DNA from: Euphorbia lathyris
Taxonomy: Eukaryota > Streptophyta > Magnoliopsida > Malpighiales > Euphorbiaceae
NCBI RefSeq assembly: GCF_963576675.1
Contig: NC_088916.1
Coordinates: forward strand, 2,867,001 to 2,931,000
Length of the DNA: 64,000 bases
Reading direction: 5' to 3'
In this document: one piece after another, positions 36,741 to 47,788 of the stretch
How the letters are laid out: each line of letters opens with the position of its first letter
Position numbering within the stretch: the stretch's first letter is position 1
The notes under the pieces: generated by a model
Told to the model about the DNA's origin: nothing
Seen by the model: only the letters and a program-made list of their open reading frames with translations
Databases searched by the model: none
Position numbers and translations under genes: made by a program

Positions 36741-37379
36741 AAAAAACTATATATGATGTTCAAGTTTATTAGCATATTTCAGTAATGATTTTCAAATTCC
36801 AGTTCCATGGTGTTTCTCTCAGATGCAGTTTTTGTTTTATTGAAAAAGATACAGAGAATCTGATCAAGGTCTCTTTTGAATCTAATCAAGGTCTAATTCT
36901 CTATAGTTTTAACTGTAAATTATTGATCTTACAACTTCTTTCTTTTTAATTGCTTACTGGATTAGACTTCAACAAGCACGAAAAAGGAAACAGAAACAGA
37001 TACGAAAACAAAATCTTGGAGAAGAATCTTCATGTATAAGAGGATTAACTTTTTTTTTTTTATTAGGCTTCATGTATAAAATCTTCATGCTTGATGATTA
37101 TTTCAAGAAGCCATTTTACAGTATTAATTTGAAGACATTTTACAATATTTTTGTACTGTTTTTTTTAGAAAATATAAATTTAATCTTAACATATGAAATT
37201 ATGTAAAAATAAATTATTAAAAATTTGAAAAAAGCTCAAAATGATCTACGGATACTACCAGAATTGCAGTGCCATGGTATTCTGCTCAGAATTTGATCTT
37301 GGAACTTTTGTACAGAATAGTTTTAAGTGAAAATTATTCATCTTATGACTTCTTTATTTTGAGTTACGCTTCAAGAATC

Positions 37380-37760
37380 CCTAGATTAAATAGGAATGGG
37401 CGCGGCTCGGTTAATCAGTCTATTAAAGTGTTTTTTTTAACCGAATCGAAACTATCCGTTTTTAAACTATTATGTTATCTACTTCATCAAATCTGCTTCT
37501 GTATTATATAATATTACAGTCTAAACAGTGGCCTATTCAACTGTATTTTAACATTTCCAAACTAACCAAGCAAACCAGCAAACAAACAACAGAACACGAA
37601 GACAACCCCAAACAATAATATAATATAACATTATAATCAATATTATTTAAACAGTTCCGAAACTGTCGATTTTTTATATTAAGAACCGAAACAGAAACTG
37701 TTAACCGAAAAAATCAATTTACATAACCTTAAACCGAAATAGTCAGTTCGGTTAATTAGT
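37380..37760. repeat. hAT-like MITE fragment with 'aaccgaa' words
   Basis: Starts near 'aggaatgggcgcggctcggttaat' and ends near 'gtcagttcggttaattag'. Repeated AACCGAA motifs are shared with the hAT element at 46401-46993. The ends are not precise and no duplication is seen. Confidence 0.4.
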
Positions 37761-37800
37761 TTTTACATGGACCTTGAATGATCAAATTTATTTGTGCTTT

Positions 37801-37987
37801 TGTAAACAAATGTTAACTCACCCCAAAGGTACCTCAAAGTAAGGATTATATCCCAACATTGAACTATAACTCTGATACCATGTAAACAAAGGCTAACTCA
37901 TCCCAAAAGGTACTTCAAAAGGTAAGGATTGCCTCACATATTTAAGGAGAGTTATAGCTTCCTCATTTAGCAATGTGGGATGTCTAA
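37801..37987 (-). mobile_element. TRIM-like LTR element fragment, minus strand
   Basis: Read on the minus strand, an LTR-like block (37987 to 37881) ends TTTACA. It is followed at once by TGGTATCAGAG, the complement of initiator-Met tRNA used as a primer-binding site. After about 20 bp comes a second, truncated copy of the LTR end (37848 to 37801, again ending in TTTACA). Two LTR ends this close without coding DNA indicate a terminal-repeat-in-miniature element. Confidence 0.6.
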
Positions 37988-38094
37988 TAACTTTCAATCT
38001 CCACTATAAGATTTTAATGAGCTTAGATCTAGCGGTGAATGATCAAATTATAAAACCATTAAAATGAATAATTATTTTAATAAAGTGTAAAAAT

Positions 38095-38530
38095 AAATCA
38101 TAATATTTGGTTATAAAGTTGAGGAGGTATTATAAAAGTAAATACAAAATTGAGGGGTAATTAGTATAATTTACCCTCTAACATTATATTGTTAAGTTGA
38201 TCGATGCTGTGATACACTATAAATAAATAAGAGAGGATCCTGCCTGGGCTTTTGATGACGAGAGATACATTTCGAGAGTGAACACATCGCGACGGCGAGG
38301 AAGAATCTAATCCAAGAAAGCCATTGTTGCTGCTGAGAGTAGGATCATCGAAACTTTGGGTATTATAATTGTCTGCCAATCTCGCTGTTATAATTGTATA
38401 TTCATTAACAGCGAGTTTGGTAAACAATTTTAATTCTCAGTTTCTTCTTCTTCTCCGATTCGTTTTCTCTCCTCCGTAGACGCCGCCATTGGTAAGACCT
38501 TCTTCTTGATATATAAACTTCATATTCTAA
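38095..38530 (+). other. duplicated promoter/leader-like module, copy 2
   Basis: A second copy of the module split at 34485-34740 and 35830. It has 'attatattgttaa', a TATA box (CTATAAATAAATAAG) near 38217, 'gagatacatttcgagag', 'cgaaactttgggtattataatt' and 'tttctctcctccgtagacgccgccattg/gtaag'. This copy lacks the foldback insertion and so shows the pre-insertion layout. No open frame follows the apparent leader exon. Confidence 0.5.
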
Positions 38531-38649
38531 TAACTTGTAAATCAGATGAAAGAAACAACTATTGATTTTGTAAATTTTGATCTCAATGAGAATATTGGAT
38601 TATTGAGTTTTAGGGATTCTATTCTATTACATTAATGGATATTCAAAAA

Positions 38650-39450
38650 TAGTTTTAATTCTGAGTTTCTTCTTCTTCTTCTCAGATTCGTTTTGTCTCT
38701 CTAGACTCCATTAGTAAGAGGTTCTTCAACTCTCTTTCTCTCTCTACAATGTTTAATGAAAACATGAATTACAGTTACAGAGATGAAATAGATGGTGATC
38801 GAACAATAGATTAATTATTTCTTGTTTGAAAAGTAAGTCGCAATTCATTTATTCCATAAATATATTCTCATTGAAATCATCGACTTGACCTTCTTTATTT
38901 AGTATTGATTTCGTAAATTTTGGATCGGATTATTGAGTTTTAGGGATTGTATTGTAGTAGAGTAACGGAGATTCAAAATGTTTTAATATATGATATTCAA
39001 GATTATCTTATGTATATGAATGCGTCAAATTCCAGTTTCATGCTGTTCCGCTCAGAATCTCATCTTTGAACTTTTAGCAGATCGGTATAATGGATATCAA
39101 GGTCTATTTCTCTGTTGAAGACGAATTAATCTGTTGGATTAGGCTTTAAGTTCTTTCTCTCTCTACACTCTTTAATGAAACATGAATTAATCTGCACTTT
39201 TATTTCATCTATTTCAATCCAGCAAATACATGAAATCATCGAACGAACAAGAGATTACAATTTCTTGTTTGAAAAGTCGCACTTCTTCTATTCCATTGTG
39301 ATTGAAATCATAAACTTCATCACATTCTTTTTCTATTGATTTTGTAAAATTTGATTTGAATTCAAAAATTAATTGGAGACTGATTTTGGATTGGATTAGA
39401 TTCAGTTTTAGGGATTCTATTCTATTACTGCAATGTTCAAGATCATTAGC
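38650..39450 (+). other. third leader copy and further repeat units
   Basis: 'agttttaattctgagtttcttc...ttttgtctctctagactccattagtaag' at 38650-38720 is a third, shorter leader copy. It is followed by two more of the ~200-bp intron-like units (38800-38990 and 39230-39430). The 95-codon minus-strand frame at 39214-39501 crosses these repeats and has no recognisable domain. Confidence 0.4.
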
Positions 39451-39596
39451 ATATAATTGATTGACATCAGGAGAGCATATTTCTAATATTATTTGGGTCA
39501 TATTTCTAAAGGCACAAAATCTTGATTTGCTTATGAAAAATCTTACTACAGAGGACCTTTTCGCTTAAATGGATGAAAACAACTTTTGTTTTTAAC

Positions 39597-40111
39597 GGGT
39601 AAATTACACCTATGGCCACTGAACTTTACCCATTTTCACATGATGGTCACTGAACTTCATTTCTTTCCGGTATGAATTGAACTTTACACTTTTTAACACC
39701 GGTGCCCGCTCAACGCCTCAAAACGACCGTTGACAGCTAAAAATAAAAAATTCAAAGCGTTAATAATATTCTAAAGAACTTTAATTCTTGAAAATTTTCG
39801 TTTTGAGGTCATTTATGTGTTGTTTGGTTAGGAGAGAGAAATTGAATTTTTAAAGAGAGAAAGCTCCAAAAAATGTGATTTTTGAAAATAAAAAATGTGG
39901 TTTAATGGTAAATGTCGTTCTGAACAACTTTAATTCTTGAATATTTTCATTTTTGAGGTCGTTAATGGTCATTTTGAGAAGTTAGTTAAAATTGAGTGAC
40001 CATCGGTATTAAAAAAGTGTAAAGTTCAGTGGCTATACTGGGAAGAAATGAAGTTCAGTGGCCAAAATATGAAAATAGATAAATTTTAATGGTCATGGGT
40101 GTAATTTACCC
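39597..40111. mobile_element. MITE of the GGGTAAATTACACC family
   Basis: 515 bp with inverted ends GGGTAAATTACACCTATGGCC at the left and, at the right, the reverse complement of GGGTAAATTACACCCATGACC. Flanks TTTTTAAC and TTTTTAAT suggest an 8-bp target duplication with one change. The core is shared with the elements at 3363 and 56969. Confidence 0.7.
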
Positions 40112-40205
40112 TTTTTAATGGATATTGGTTATTGGGATATCAGTGGCCATTGGTGCAATTTACCCCATAGATTATTAACGGTGTATTAATTTAATGTTTA
40201 AAAAA

Positions 40206-40766
40206 AAATAAGGTGTAAAATGCCTCTAACGTTTAGAGGCATTAACAATTTTACTCATAACATCTAAAACAGTGTAAGTTTACCCCTAACGTTGGCAGTT
40301 AAGAGCAATTTTACACCTAATGTTCACAAATTGGGTTAATTTGAGAAATAATTCGTCAAACTGTCTTCTCAATCATGAATCTTATAATCTATAATTCACA
40401 TTTGCATCATTCTATCACTCATTAGTAACAGATAATAACCATATGATTAGAGGTTAATTTCTTTAAATTAAAAAAATATATTGTATTTTGTACGAGTTGG
40501 ACAAAAAAAATTGATATATTTCATCGAATCTATAAATATTAATCTCCAATTTTACTATTAAATCATAAAAAATATGAATTTTTTTTAGAACCAACGGATA
40601 TGTAATTGGTGCAGAATAAGGAACAAAAAATCTGTGTTTTATAATAATGTCTGAAATTCACCCAATTTGTGAACGTTAGAGATAAAATTGCTCTTTACTG
40701 CTAACGTTAGGGGTAAAATTACTTCTAATTGTAAATGTTAGAGGTATTTTTTTTTGCACTTATCCC
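40206..40766. mobile_element. Mutator-type MITE, relative of 18369-18933
   Basis: Ends 'aataaggtgtaaaa' and 'tttgcacttatccc' are inverted repeats. The flanks TTTAAAAAA (from 40197) and TTTAAAAAA (from 40767) are identical for at least 9 bp. The interior matches the 18.4-kb copy ('cccctaacgttggcag', 'ttaatctccaattttactatt' in inverse order). Confidence 0.7.
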
Positions 40767-40886
40767 TTTAAAAAAAAATGGAACAATTTAACAGGCCATT
40801 AATTAAGTTGTTGAACATACTAAACCATACTTTGACTAAAGTCAAGTATGATTAGACTAAATAAAATAAATAGATATTATGATTAA

Positions 40887-41162
40887 GGGGGTGTTTGGTT
40901 ACTCCTTTTCATGTTCATTTTTGCCTTTTTATTTAAAAAATGAGAGTTTTAGGCGTTTAGTTAGTGACTTCTTGTTTGCCTTTTACATCTAAAAAGCAGC
41001 ATTAGGTGTTTGGTTAGTGATCTCCTGTTTGTCTTTTACACCCGAAAAGCAGTCTTTTACAAAAGCAGAGATTCTCTGCACAGCAAACCGTAACAGCAAC
41101 AGCAAACCGCCACCACAGACAGCAAACTGTAATAGCAAACAGTAGATAAAACAAACGGGCCC
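40887..41162. mobile_element. Tourist-like (PIF/Harbinger) MITE
   Basis: 276 bp. The left end GGGGGTGTTTGGTT and the right end (reverse complement GGGCCCGTTTGTTT) fit the Harbinger terminus, with the expected 3-bp TAA duplication at 40884-40886 and 41163-41165. The interior has 'gcaaaccgtaacagc' repeats. Non-coding. Confidence 0.7.
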
Positions 41163-41199
41163 TAATGTTATCCGCATTCAAAAGTTTATGTTGATGTTT

Positions 41200-42690
41200 T
41201 TCTTCAAACTTCTTATATTAAGTACATGATGTTCGATGTCACTTAAGGACTTCAATTCATATTTGGATACATGTATTGTGACCTTAAATAAATAAAATAG
41301 TGGAACCTCTTATAATATGTGTGGATCTATATAACATATGACAAAATAGGTATGGAATGTCCTTAGTTTGACATGAATAACTTGGTGCTTATAATAATTT
41401 CCACTATGGAAGCCGACCTAGAATCTTCCATTTAAAGACCCTCTAATTCAAAACCTTTTTTTTATAATCAAAACTTAATTCAATTATAATAGTATGATTA
41501 TTAGATCTCAATTGTTAGAAATTATCCCTATAAATAATTATTTTTCCTTATCTAATTAAGAGTAATCATATAAAAAAAACAGAATGCAACCAGTTAAAAT
41601 AGATTGAAAGTCCACGACAAAGGCATGCAATGTCTGAGGAGAAGTTGAGATTCAGATGGTTCCTAGTAGTTGTTATAGTACTTGTGTCGGAAGTGGTCCC
41701 TAACACTTTGACGGTATTATTATGCAGGTGGTATGAAGATAATAATAGTAATAAAGTAGAAAGAGACAAAATGTTGGCCTCCACAATGTGGGATAAGGTC
41801 CCCTTATTTATAGGCATGTTACTTGAGATGGAAAAAGGTCCTTATTGTCGTTGGCTCAAATTAGGGCGCAAGCGCTGAACTAGTCCACAAGTGGCTACGA
41901 GGGGTGGCTTGATCTTACTGGTGGGCCTAATTCCTTGCATACAACAGGTTGTATGTTGTCGGGTTTTACGAGTAGAAAATTGACGTGGAAATTCTTTTAC
42001 TAGCAATATAAATTACTCATGGAAACAACATGTATCTTAAAAAAGGAATTAAGATGACTTACCACACTCCTTGCAACGAGAGTCAATATTTTTGAAGCGA
42101 GATAAGAAGTTGTAAAGTGAACTCCCCTACCGTGCTACATGTGAAAATAACAACCAAATCCTTAGTATGCTAGCACCATCAAAAGCGATCAATCGAATCA
42201 ATTGGGTGTTTATGATGCTAAAAAATCCTTAATCTAATTCTTGCTAAACACAGTATTTATATGTTTCACAAAATTAGGAACAAAAGAGTAATTGAAAGTT
42301 TTTATGGAAAAATACAAAAATAAATCTTATGGTTTGATTGATTTTCAAAAGCAGCTCTCTTGATTTAAAAGTTTACAAATAAGGATATATATTTTTACAG
42401 TTTGCAAACTCAGTCACTCCAAAAATTGTTGTCCTAACTATTTACCAAAACAGAGCGATTTGAAACAATTAAAAAAACTGATGATAACAGTGTATCTGAT
42501 CTTGTCTACATGTCAAATTGCCTTGACAATCCATCATCGTATTAATCTGTAAATCAGAAACGTAGGTCAGACGGAACCGGAGTCCGATGAACCCGCTTTG
42601 ATACCTAAGTCAGTTTTGTGATTTAGAGCAGATTGAAGGATGAACGAGTTGTGAGATAGTAATTAACGTATTAGGAATCCTTATGAGTTG
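41200..42690. other. gene-free stretch
   Basis: 41215-41400 is an inverted copy of the tandem repeat at 24165-24665 ('ggatacatgtattgtgacc' here). 42530-42690 is about 60% similar to 33130-33300 ('gctttgatacctaagtcag' against 'gctccaatacctaagtcag'), a dispersed repeat of unknown class. The short mirrored open frames at 41566-41878 have no recognisable domain. No gene is supported. Confidence 0.45.
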
Positions 42691-42695
42691 AGGAT

Positions 42696-44134
42696 TGTTA
42701 AGCCCAAAATATACCTAAAATATCATTAACATTTACATCAGTTTTGCTATAAAATCGTATTGTTTATATCTATTTTGAATACTTTTACGTCCGAATATGT
42801 TTCTTTCATGCAAGGTACCTAAATATTTGGTAAAATCCAAATAAGAACAAAAAGAGGTTAAAAACGAAGGAAAAACCCTACAAAAAGAGTCAAAGACGAC
42901 GAAAATCAAACGCACCGAAACGAGGACGAGGACGAAGTCAAGACAGAGGAAATTAATCCCGTGTCGCGACCGAACATTTTTCCTTTCATTTCGAAGGCTG
43001 AAAATCTGTTCCCCCATTCTCGGCCGAGAATTTACATTCTCGGTAAGTTCAGATTTTCAGGAAGCACTATATACACTTGTTCGTTTTCAAAGAAACACGT
43101 TCGTTCGATTAGATAAGAACGTCTCTTCACAGCAGACACATTCCTTAGACACGACTCCTCAACATCTATAAATAGAGAGTTGATTTCAGAGTTGATATGA
43201 TGAGATTGAAGAGAAGAGTTAGTACAGAATTAATGCAGAAATTCTGAGTCAAGCAATTCAGAGTTAGAAGTTCGATTTTGTAAAAAGCAATATGATGTAC
43301 ACACATTGTTTATCAAATAATTTCAAACACAGTAGCATTTAGATTTAGATTAAGATCAGTTTATATTAGTTTACATTTTGGTAGTAGATAGACCAGTCTC
43401 TATTCCGAAGATTCAGCGAGAAGAATAAGTAGAGGATTCGACCCAAGAGCCTGACAAACTCTAATTGAGGTTCAAGGAAAGGATTGCAACTTGTTCACTT
43501 GAAAGTCGACGAAAGCTTCCATGTTTTTTGTTCTCTGTAAACTTGTATCAAATTCATACTTCATCTAATAAAGTTTATGCAATTCAATAGACTTTTATGT
43601 AGCACTTCTGTAATTGATCCGAAGTGAGTTCTGATGTTTTCATTAAAACGTAGTTGAATTCAAAATCATTACAAGGAAACTTTGTTGAACCCTTAGACAA
43701 ATTAATTCTTGCAAAAGTATTAATTTGGTTAAGGTAGCAATCTAACCCGACCGTAGGAGGATTGTCTGCGGTTCAAAGCCTTAAAATTGAAAGAGTTACG
43801 TTATTACATTTTTATAATTTATACAAAGTTTAAAGTTGTTTTCTTTGCTTAATGCAAACGAATACATTTATTCCCTTTTCTAAAGCACTAAACGTTTCTG
43901 TTTTGTAAATTTATACTCAAAACAGAATTGATTTCTAACATTCTACATTTTCCAATCTAATTCTTATTCTATCAGTTTCAAACCCAATTTCAAATAACGA
44001 TTATCTATTTATATAAACTTTAAGTCGTATTTAATCTACACATAAATAAGTTTTTGTTGAAAAACGTTCCCTGTGGGATCGATATCTTTTTATTACTACA
44101 AGCGAAACCGTGCACTTGCGGAAATCGCTCAACA
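42696..44134 (+). mobile_element. solo LTR of an LTR retrotransposon
   Basis: 1439 bp that begins TGTTAAGCCC and ends GCTCAACA (TGTT...AACA). It is flanked by the 5-bp duplication AGGAT at 42691-42695 and 44135-44139. A TATA box (TATAAATA) lies near 43167. The closing segment 'ccctgtgggatcgatatc...gcacttgcggaaatcgctcaaca' is typical of plant LTR ends. With no internal region present, this is what remains after recombination between two LTRs. A Ty3-type origin is likely but not proven. Confidence 0.85.
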
Positions 44135-44411
44135 AGGATATCTGAGTCATTCAAAGAATCTAAATCCTAGAAAAAATCCTTTGTCATGTAGGATTCTCGA
44201 AGGTTCACCGGTGTGAGGAGGCTGGAACCTTTATCGTTACTCTTGAACAAGCTCCTTTATTGCATGTGCCTTTTAATCTTTAAAAGGAGCGGAGCTGACG
44301 TCATTCATATGATGCTATTTTGCATGATGTCATATGTCCTCCTCCTTGACTTTTAGACATTCTTTCAGGATTTATATTTGTAAATGATATTTAAAAATGA
44401 CATTTTCATAA

Positions 44412-45611
44412 GGGAAAATTACAAAATTGGGTCAAATGAGAGACTCATTTACATTTTTAATCCACTTACTCAACATACTACATATCTAGACTATATTTGT
44501 GTGACTTTCCCAAAATACCCTCACCCTTTCATCTTCTCCATTCCCCTTTCTTCCTTTATATTTTCTCGAAATCTGCACCATTTCTCTACATCACCATGTC
44601 TTTCTCTTCTTCCTCTCTTCATCTCTTGATTCTTCATCTTCCTATTTCTAGAAAACGAAGCCATGGTTCTCCATTTTCCTGTTCCTGCTCGTTTCTTGGT
44701 TTCTTTCTTCTTGCGCGGATCGAAGAAATTGTTATTCTATGTTATTTTCATCGTTTTTCCCAGTTTATCATATGGTTTTTATCGAAAAATGTAAGTACAT
44801 ACTGTTTTCTCTGCGTTTTTTCTAGAAATTCACTTAGCGTATGCCGTTTTTGCGAATGTCTGCGAGGAGAAAGAGTCTGAAAGGTGTCGATTTAACTTCG
44901 CGAAACGATGATTACGCGAAGTCTGCGAGGGTAAAGTTCATGACTTTTCCCTCGCAAACTTCGCGTAATCCGTTTTCGCAAAGGCAAAGCGTCACATTTC
45001 TCCTCGCAGACTTCGCGAAATCATCGTTTCGCGAAGTAAAATCATCCTCTTCCCTGCACATTTATATTCGCATTCATTTTTTCTGCCTAACACGATTAAA
45101 TTTTTCTGAAGGTGGTTGAATACATCCCGCAAGAAGGGAGTATCCTTGGATGCAGATGGGATGACTTTCCTTCTGATATAGGGAGAAATTCCCATCAAGA
45201 TTGGTCACATTCACTTTAAAATGGTTTGTTAGGAGTTTATTGTGGCAATCTTGTTGTGTACCATGTGATACATCCATCCCAAAAGGTCTGAACTTCTAAT
45301 ACAGAGAGAAATTTCCGTCCAGATTCATCACGTTCACTTTAAAATGATTTCTTAGGAGTTTATTATGACAATCTTGTTGTAAATTTTGATAATGTTATGA
45401 TTTTAGTGTTGTTATTGTGACAATCTTGTTGTAAATTTTGATAATGTTATGATTTTAATCTTGGAATCCCTTGTTGTTGACTTCGCATATTGTGAAATCT
45501 GCGAATTGAAATCATCTAATAACCCAAACATTATCTTCGCAAATTTCACATGCGAAATCTGCGAAGTCAGACAGAAGGACGAACGACGAATGGTTAAAAA
45601 ATTTCTAAGTG

Positions 45612-45665
<54 letters not shown>

Positions 45666-45775
45666 GGTATTTTGGAAAAGTCACACAAACATAGTCTATA
45701 TATATATAGTATGTTGAGTAAATGGGTTAAAAATATAAATGGATCTTCCATTTGACCCAATTTTATAATTTTCCT
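44412..45775. mobile_element. long-TIR element with 9-bp duplication and palindromic core
   Basis: 1364 bp. The left arm GGGAAAATTACAAAATTGGG and the right arm (inverse AGGAAAATTATAAAATTGGG) are inverted repeats of about 110 bp. TTTTCATAA lies at 44403-44411 and 45776-45784. The core (44880-45040) has repeated palindromic words such as CTTCGCGAAACGATGATTA and 'cgcagacttcgcgaa'. Tandem blocks near 45175-45460 and a TA microsatellite (45614-45660) fill the right side. Open frames of up to 127 codons (44497-44880) are Ser/Phe-rich, resemble no family, and are probably not genes. Confidence 0.75.
45614..45661. repeat. TA microsatellite
   Basis: A pure (TA)n run inside the element at 44412-45775. 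Confidence 0.95.
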
Positions 45776-46218
45776 TTTTCATAATTATCCTTCTTGAATC
45801 ATAACCAAAACTATGCCATAATGATTTCTCCTTGTTTTGGCCCACGTGTTGTTGATGTGTCAGTTCCTTACCCGATCTAGAACCTTATATCTAACTTTGC
45901 AAATTAACTAAACCACAAATTTTATTTGACCGATTAATGGACTCACATATCTTTTAAGTGCAAAATTTCACAAAGTAACCCTGTTTGCAAAATTTTAAAT
46001 CACAGAACTGTTTTTGCAAATCGACTAAACCACAATGTTTATTTTTGTAATTTTCTCTCAAGTTTTTATTAAAATATAATTTCTCATTCTTGATTACTTC
46101 TCATGGATCCAACATTCCAATCTACTAATTAATCTACCTAAAAAAACATTTGTGCCCAAAAAATGCACAAGCAAGAAATAAATACATTCTTCTAGCTTCA
46201 ACACCAGATTATAAATGT

Positions 46219-47057
46219 ATGACAAAGTCTACATTCTGAAGCAAGATTTAACTCCTGTTTTCGAGATATCGCTGTGGTCGAGCATGTCTACCAAAGTCAT
46301 CCTTCTTGGAAACCTCGGTGGCGACCTGAAATACATAGCATCTTGACGGGCAGATCTTGCAACAAACACGGTACCTCCCGTTTTTCTAATGCTCTGCAAT
46401 TAGGGGTGGACAAAAAAACCGGACAAACCGGTAACCGAACCAAACACCGGTAAACCAAATTGGAAAAGGCGATTAACCGAACGGTGGTTTTGCTTTAGGG
46501 TTGAAAAAATACTTTGGTTTCGGTTTGCCGTGTACAAAAACCGCGGTTAACGGTTAACCGAACCGTTTAATATATACGTATTTAAAATATATATATATAT
46601 ATATATTTATTTATTTACTTTGTAAATACATACAAAATACATACATAAAATACAAATTATATACTTTGTAAATACTAATTATGTGTATTTTAATATGTAT
46701 ATTTTACTTTGAATTCATTTCGTTTGGATATTTGAAATTATGTGTATTTTAATATTATTTAAAAATTTAGGTTTGGGTAAAAATTATAGTTAACTTTTGA
46801 TTTTTGGTTAACCAGCGATAATTGGTTAAAAACTGTCAACCGGAAAACCTAATCGAAATTAATGGTTAACCGTTGGTACGGTTAACCAATATATATGGAC
46901 CAGTTTCGGTTTGAATGGTTAAAAACCCGACAATTTCAGTTCGGTTAATTTTATTACCTCATGGACGGGTTAACCGAACCGTGCCCACCCCTATCTGCAA
47001 TAATGTACTCAAGCAACTTTACACCATCATCATGCAATGCAAACAAGTTAATATAGC
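46219..47057 (-). pseudogene. tandem partial copy of the ABCI1 3' end, split by a hAT element
   Basis: 46219-46400 plus 47002-47035 repeats the last ~57 codons of the neighbouring ABCI1 gene and its 3' flank (starting at 'atgacaaagtctacatt', as does the real gene side at 47058). Without the insertion the duplicated unit is about 238 bp. The copy has substitutions and indels. The real stop is lost, because the codons after ...DIS read on. It has no ATPase motifs and cannot work. It shows a local tandem duplication followed by transposon insertion. Confidence 0.85.
46401..46993. mobile_element. non-autonomous hAT element, 8-bp duplication
   Basis: 593 bp with terminal inverted repeats TAGGGGTGGACA (left) and TAGGGGTGGGCAC (right, inverted). 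A perfect 8-bp duplication TCTGCAAT flanks it at 46393-46400 and 46994-47001. The same TCTGCAAT occurs once, uninterrupted, in the intact ABCI1 gene (near 47241-47248), confirming the empty site. The interior is rich in 'aaccggttaaccgaacc' words, common in plant hAT MITEs. No transposase is encoded. Confidence 0.9.
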
Positions 47058-47098
47058 ATGACAAAGTCTACATTTTGAAAGCAAGATTTACCTCGTGT

Positions 47099-47788
47099 TT
47101 AGGAGATATCGGCGCGGTCAAGCATGTCTACCAAAGTCATCCTTCTCGGAAACCTTGGCGGCAACCTTATATACATAGCATCCTCGATCTCGATGGGCAA
47201 ATGAGTCGCAACAAACACGATTCCTCCCTTTTTTCGATGCTCTGCAATTATGTACTCAAGTAACTTCACACCATCATCATCTAAAGCAACAGAAGGCTCA
47301 TCGAGCAGCCAAATCGGCCTGTCAATAGCCAATAACCTCGCAAGTTGCAGCCTCTTTCGCTGCCCCATTGACAACATCCTCGCCTTGTCCTTTGCCAATC
47401 TCGAAAGCCCCATCAATTCAAGAGCAGGCATTGAGTTCCCTTGCTTGCCTTCAAGAACCTCAAACCACTGAACATTGTCAAGAACAGTAAACTTGTCCTT
47501 GATAGCATCTTTCAGGGAGAGCCAGTTGAGTTGAAGCTTATACTGGTGGAAGACTCCGGATTCCATAATATTATGACCGTTCCAAAGGATTTGACCAGCA
47601 GAAGGCTTAGAGAACCCTGCTAGCATTCGTAAGAAGGTGCTCTTGCCTGAACCGTTGCTTCCTGTTAGAACAAGTGCTCCTCCATCATGAATCGAGATAT
47701 TTACATGCCGTAAGATTTGTTGTGCATTTCTCATGCACGAAACGTTGTCAAGTAACATTTGAGGAAGTGGTGCTTTGCAAAGAGACAT
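47099..47788 (-). CDS. ABCI1: ABC transporter I family member 1, CcmA-type ATPase
   Basis: 229 residues in a single exon, starting at the ATG at 47788 and ending TAA. The family member in mitochondria is the ATP-binding subunit of the CcmAB complex used in system I cytochrome c maturation, working with mitochondrially encoded CcmB and CcmC. Visible motifs: Walker A GSNGSGKST at residues 43-51, ABC signature LSMGQRKRLQLARLLA from 139, Walker B IWLLDEP at 159-165 with the catalytic Glu, and switch His in ATH at 194-196. Length and the C terminus LVDMLDRADIS match the plant family. There is no obvious cleavable presequence, as is usual for this protein. A broken tandem copy of its tail lies just downstream. 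Confidence 0.95.
   Translation of the reverse strand: MSLCKAPLPQMLLDNVSCMRNAQQILRHVNISIHDGGALVLTGSNGSGKSTFLRMLAGFSKPSAGQILWNGHNIMESGVFHQYKLQLNWLSLKDAIKDKFTVLDNVQWFEVLEGKQGNSMPALELMGLSRLAKDKARMLSMGQRKRLQLARLLAIDRPIWLLDEPSVALDDDGVKLLEYIIAEHRKKGGIVFVATHLPIEIEDAMYIRLPPRFPRRMTLVDMLDRADIS

Noticed and set aside
39214..39501. A 95-residue minus-strand protein
   Set aside because: It is read across repeated intron-like units that recur elsewhere without an open frame.
44497..44880. A 127-residue Ser/Phe-rich protein
   Set aside because: It lies in the arm and core of a TIR element, has no recognisable domain, and overlaps other low-complexity frames.
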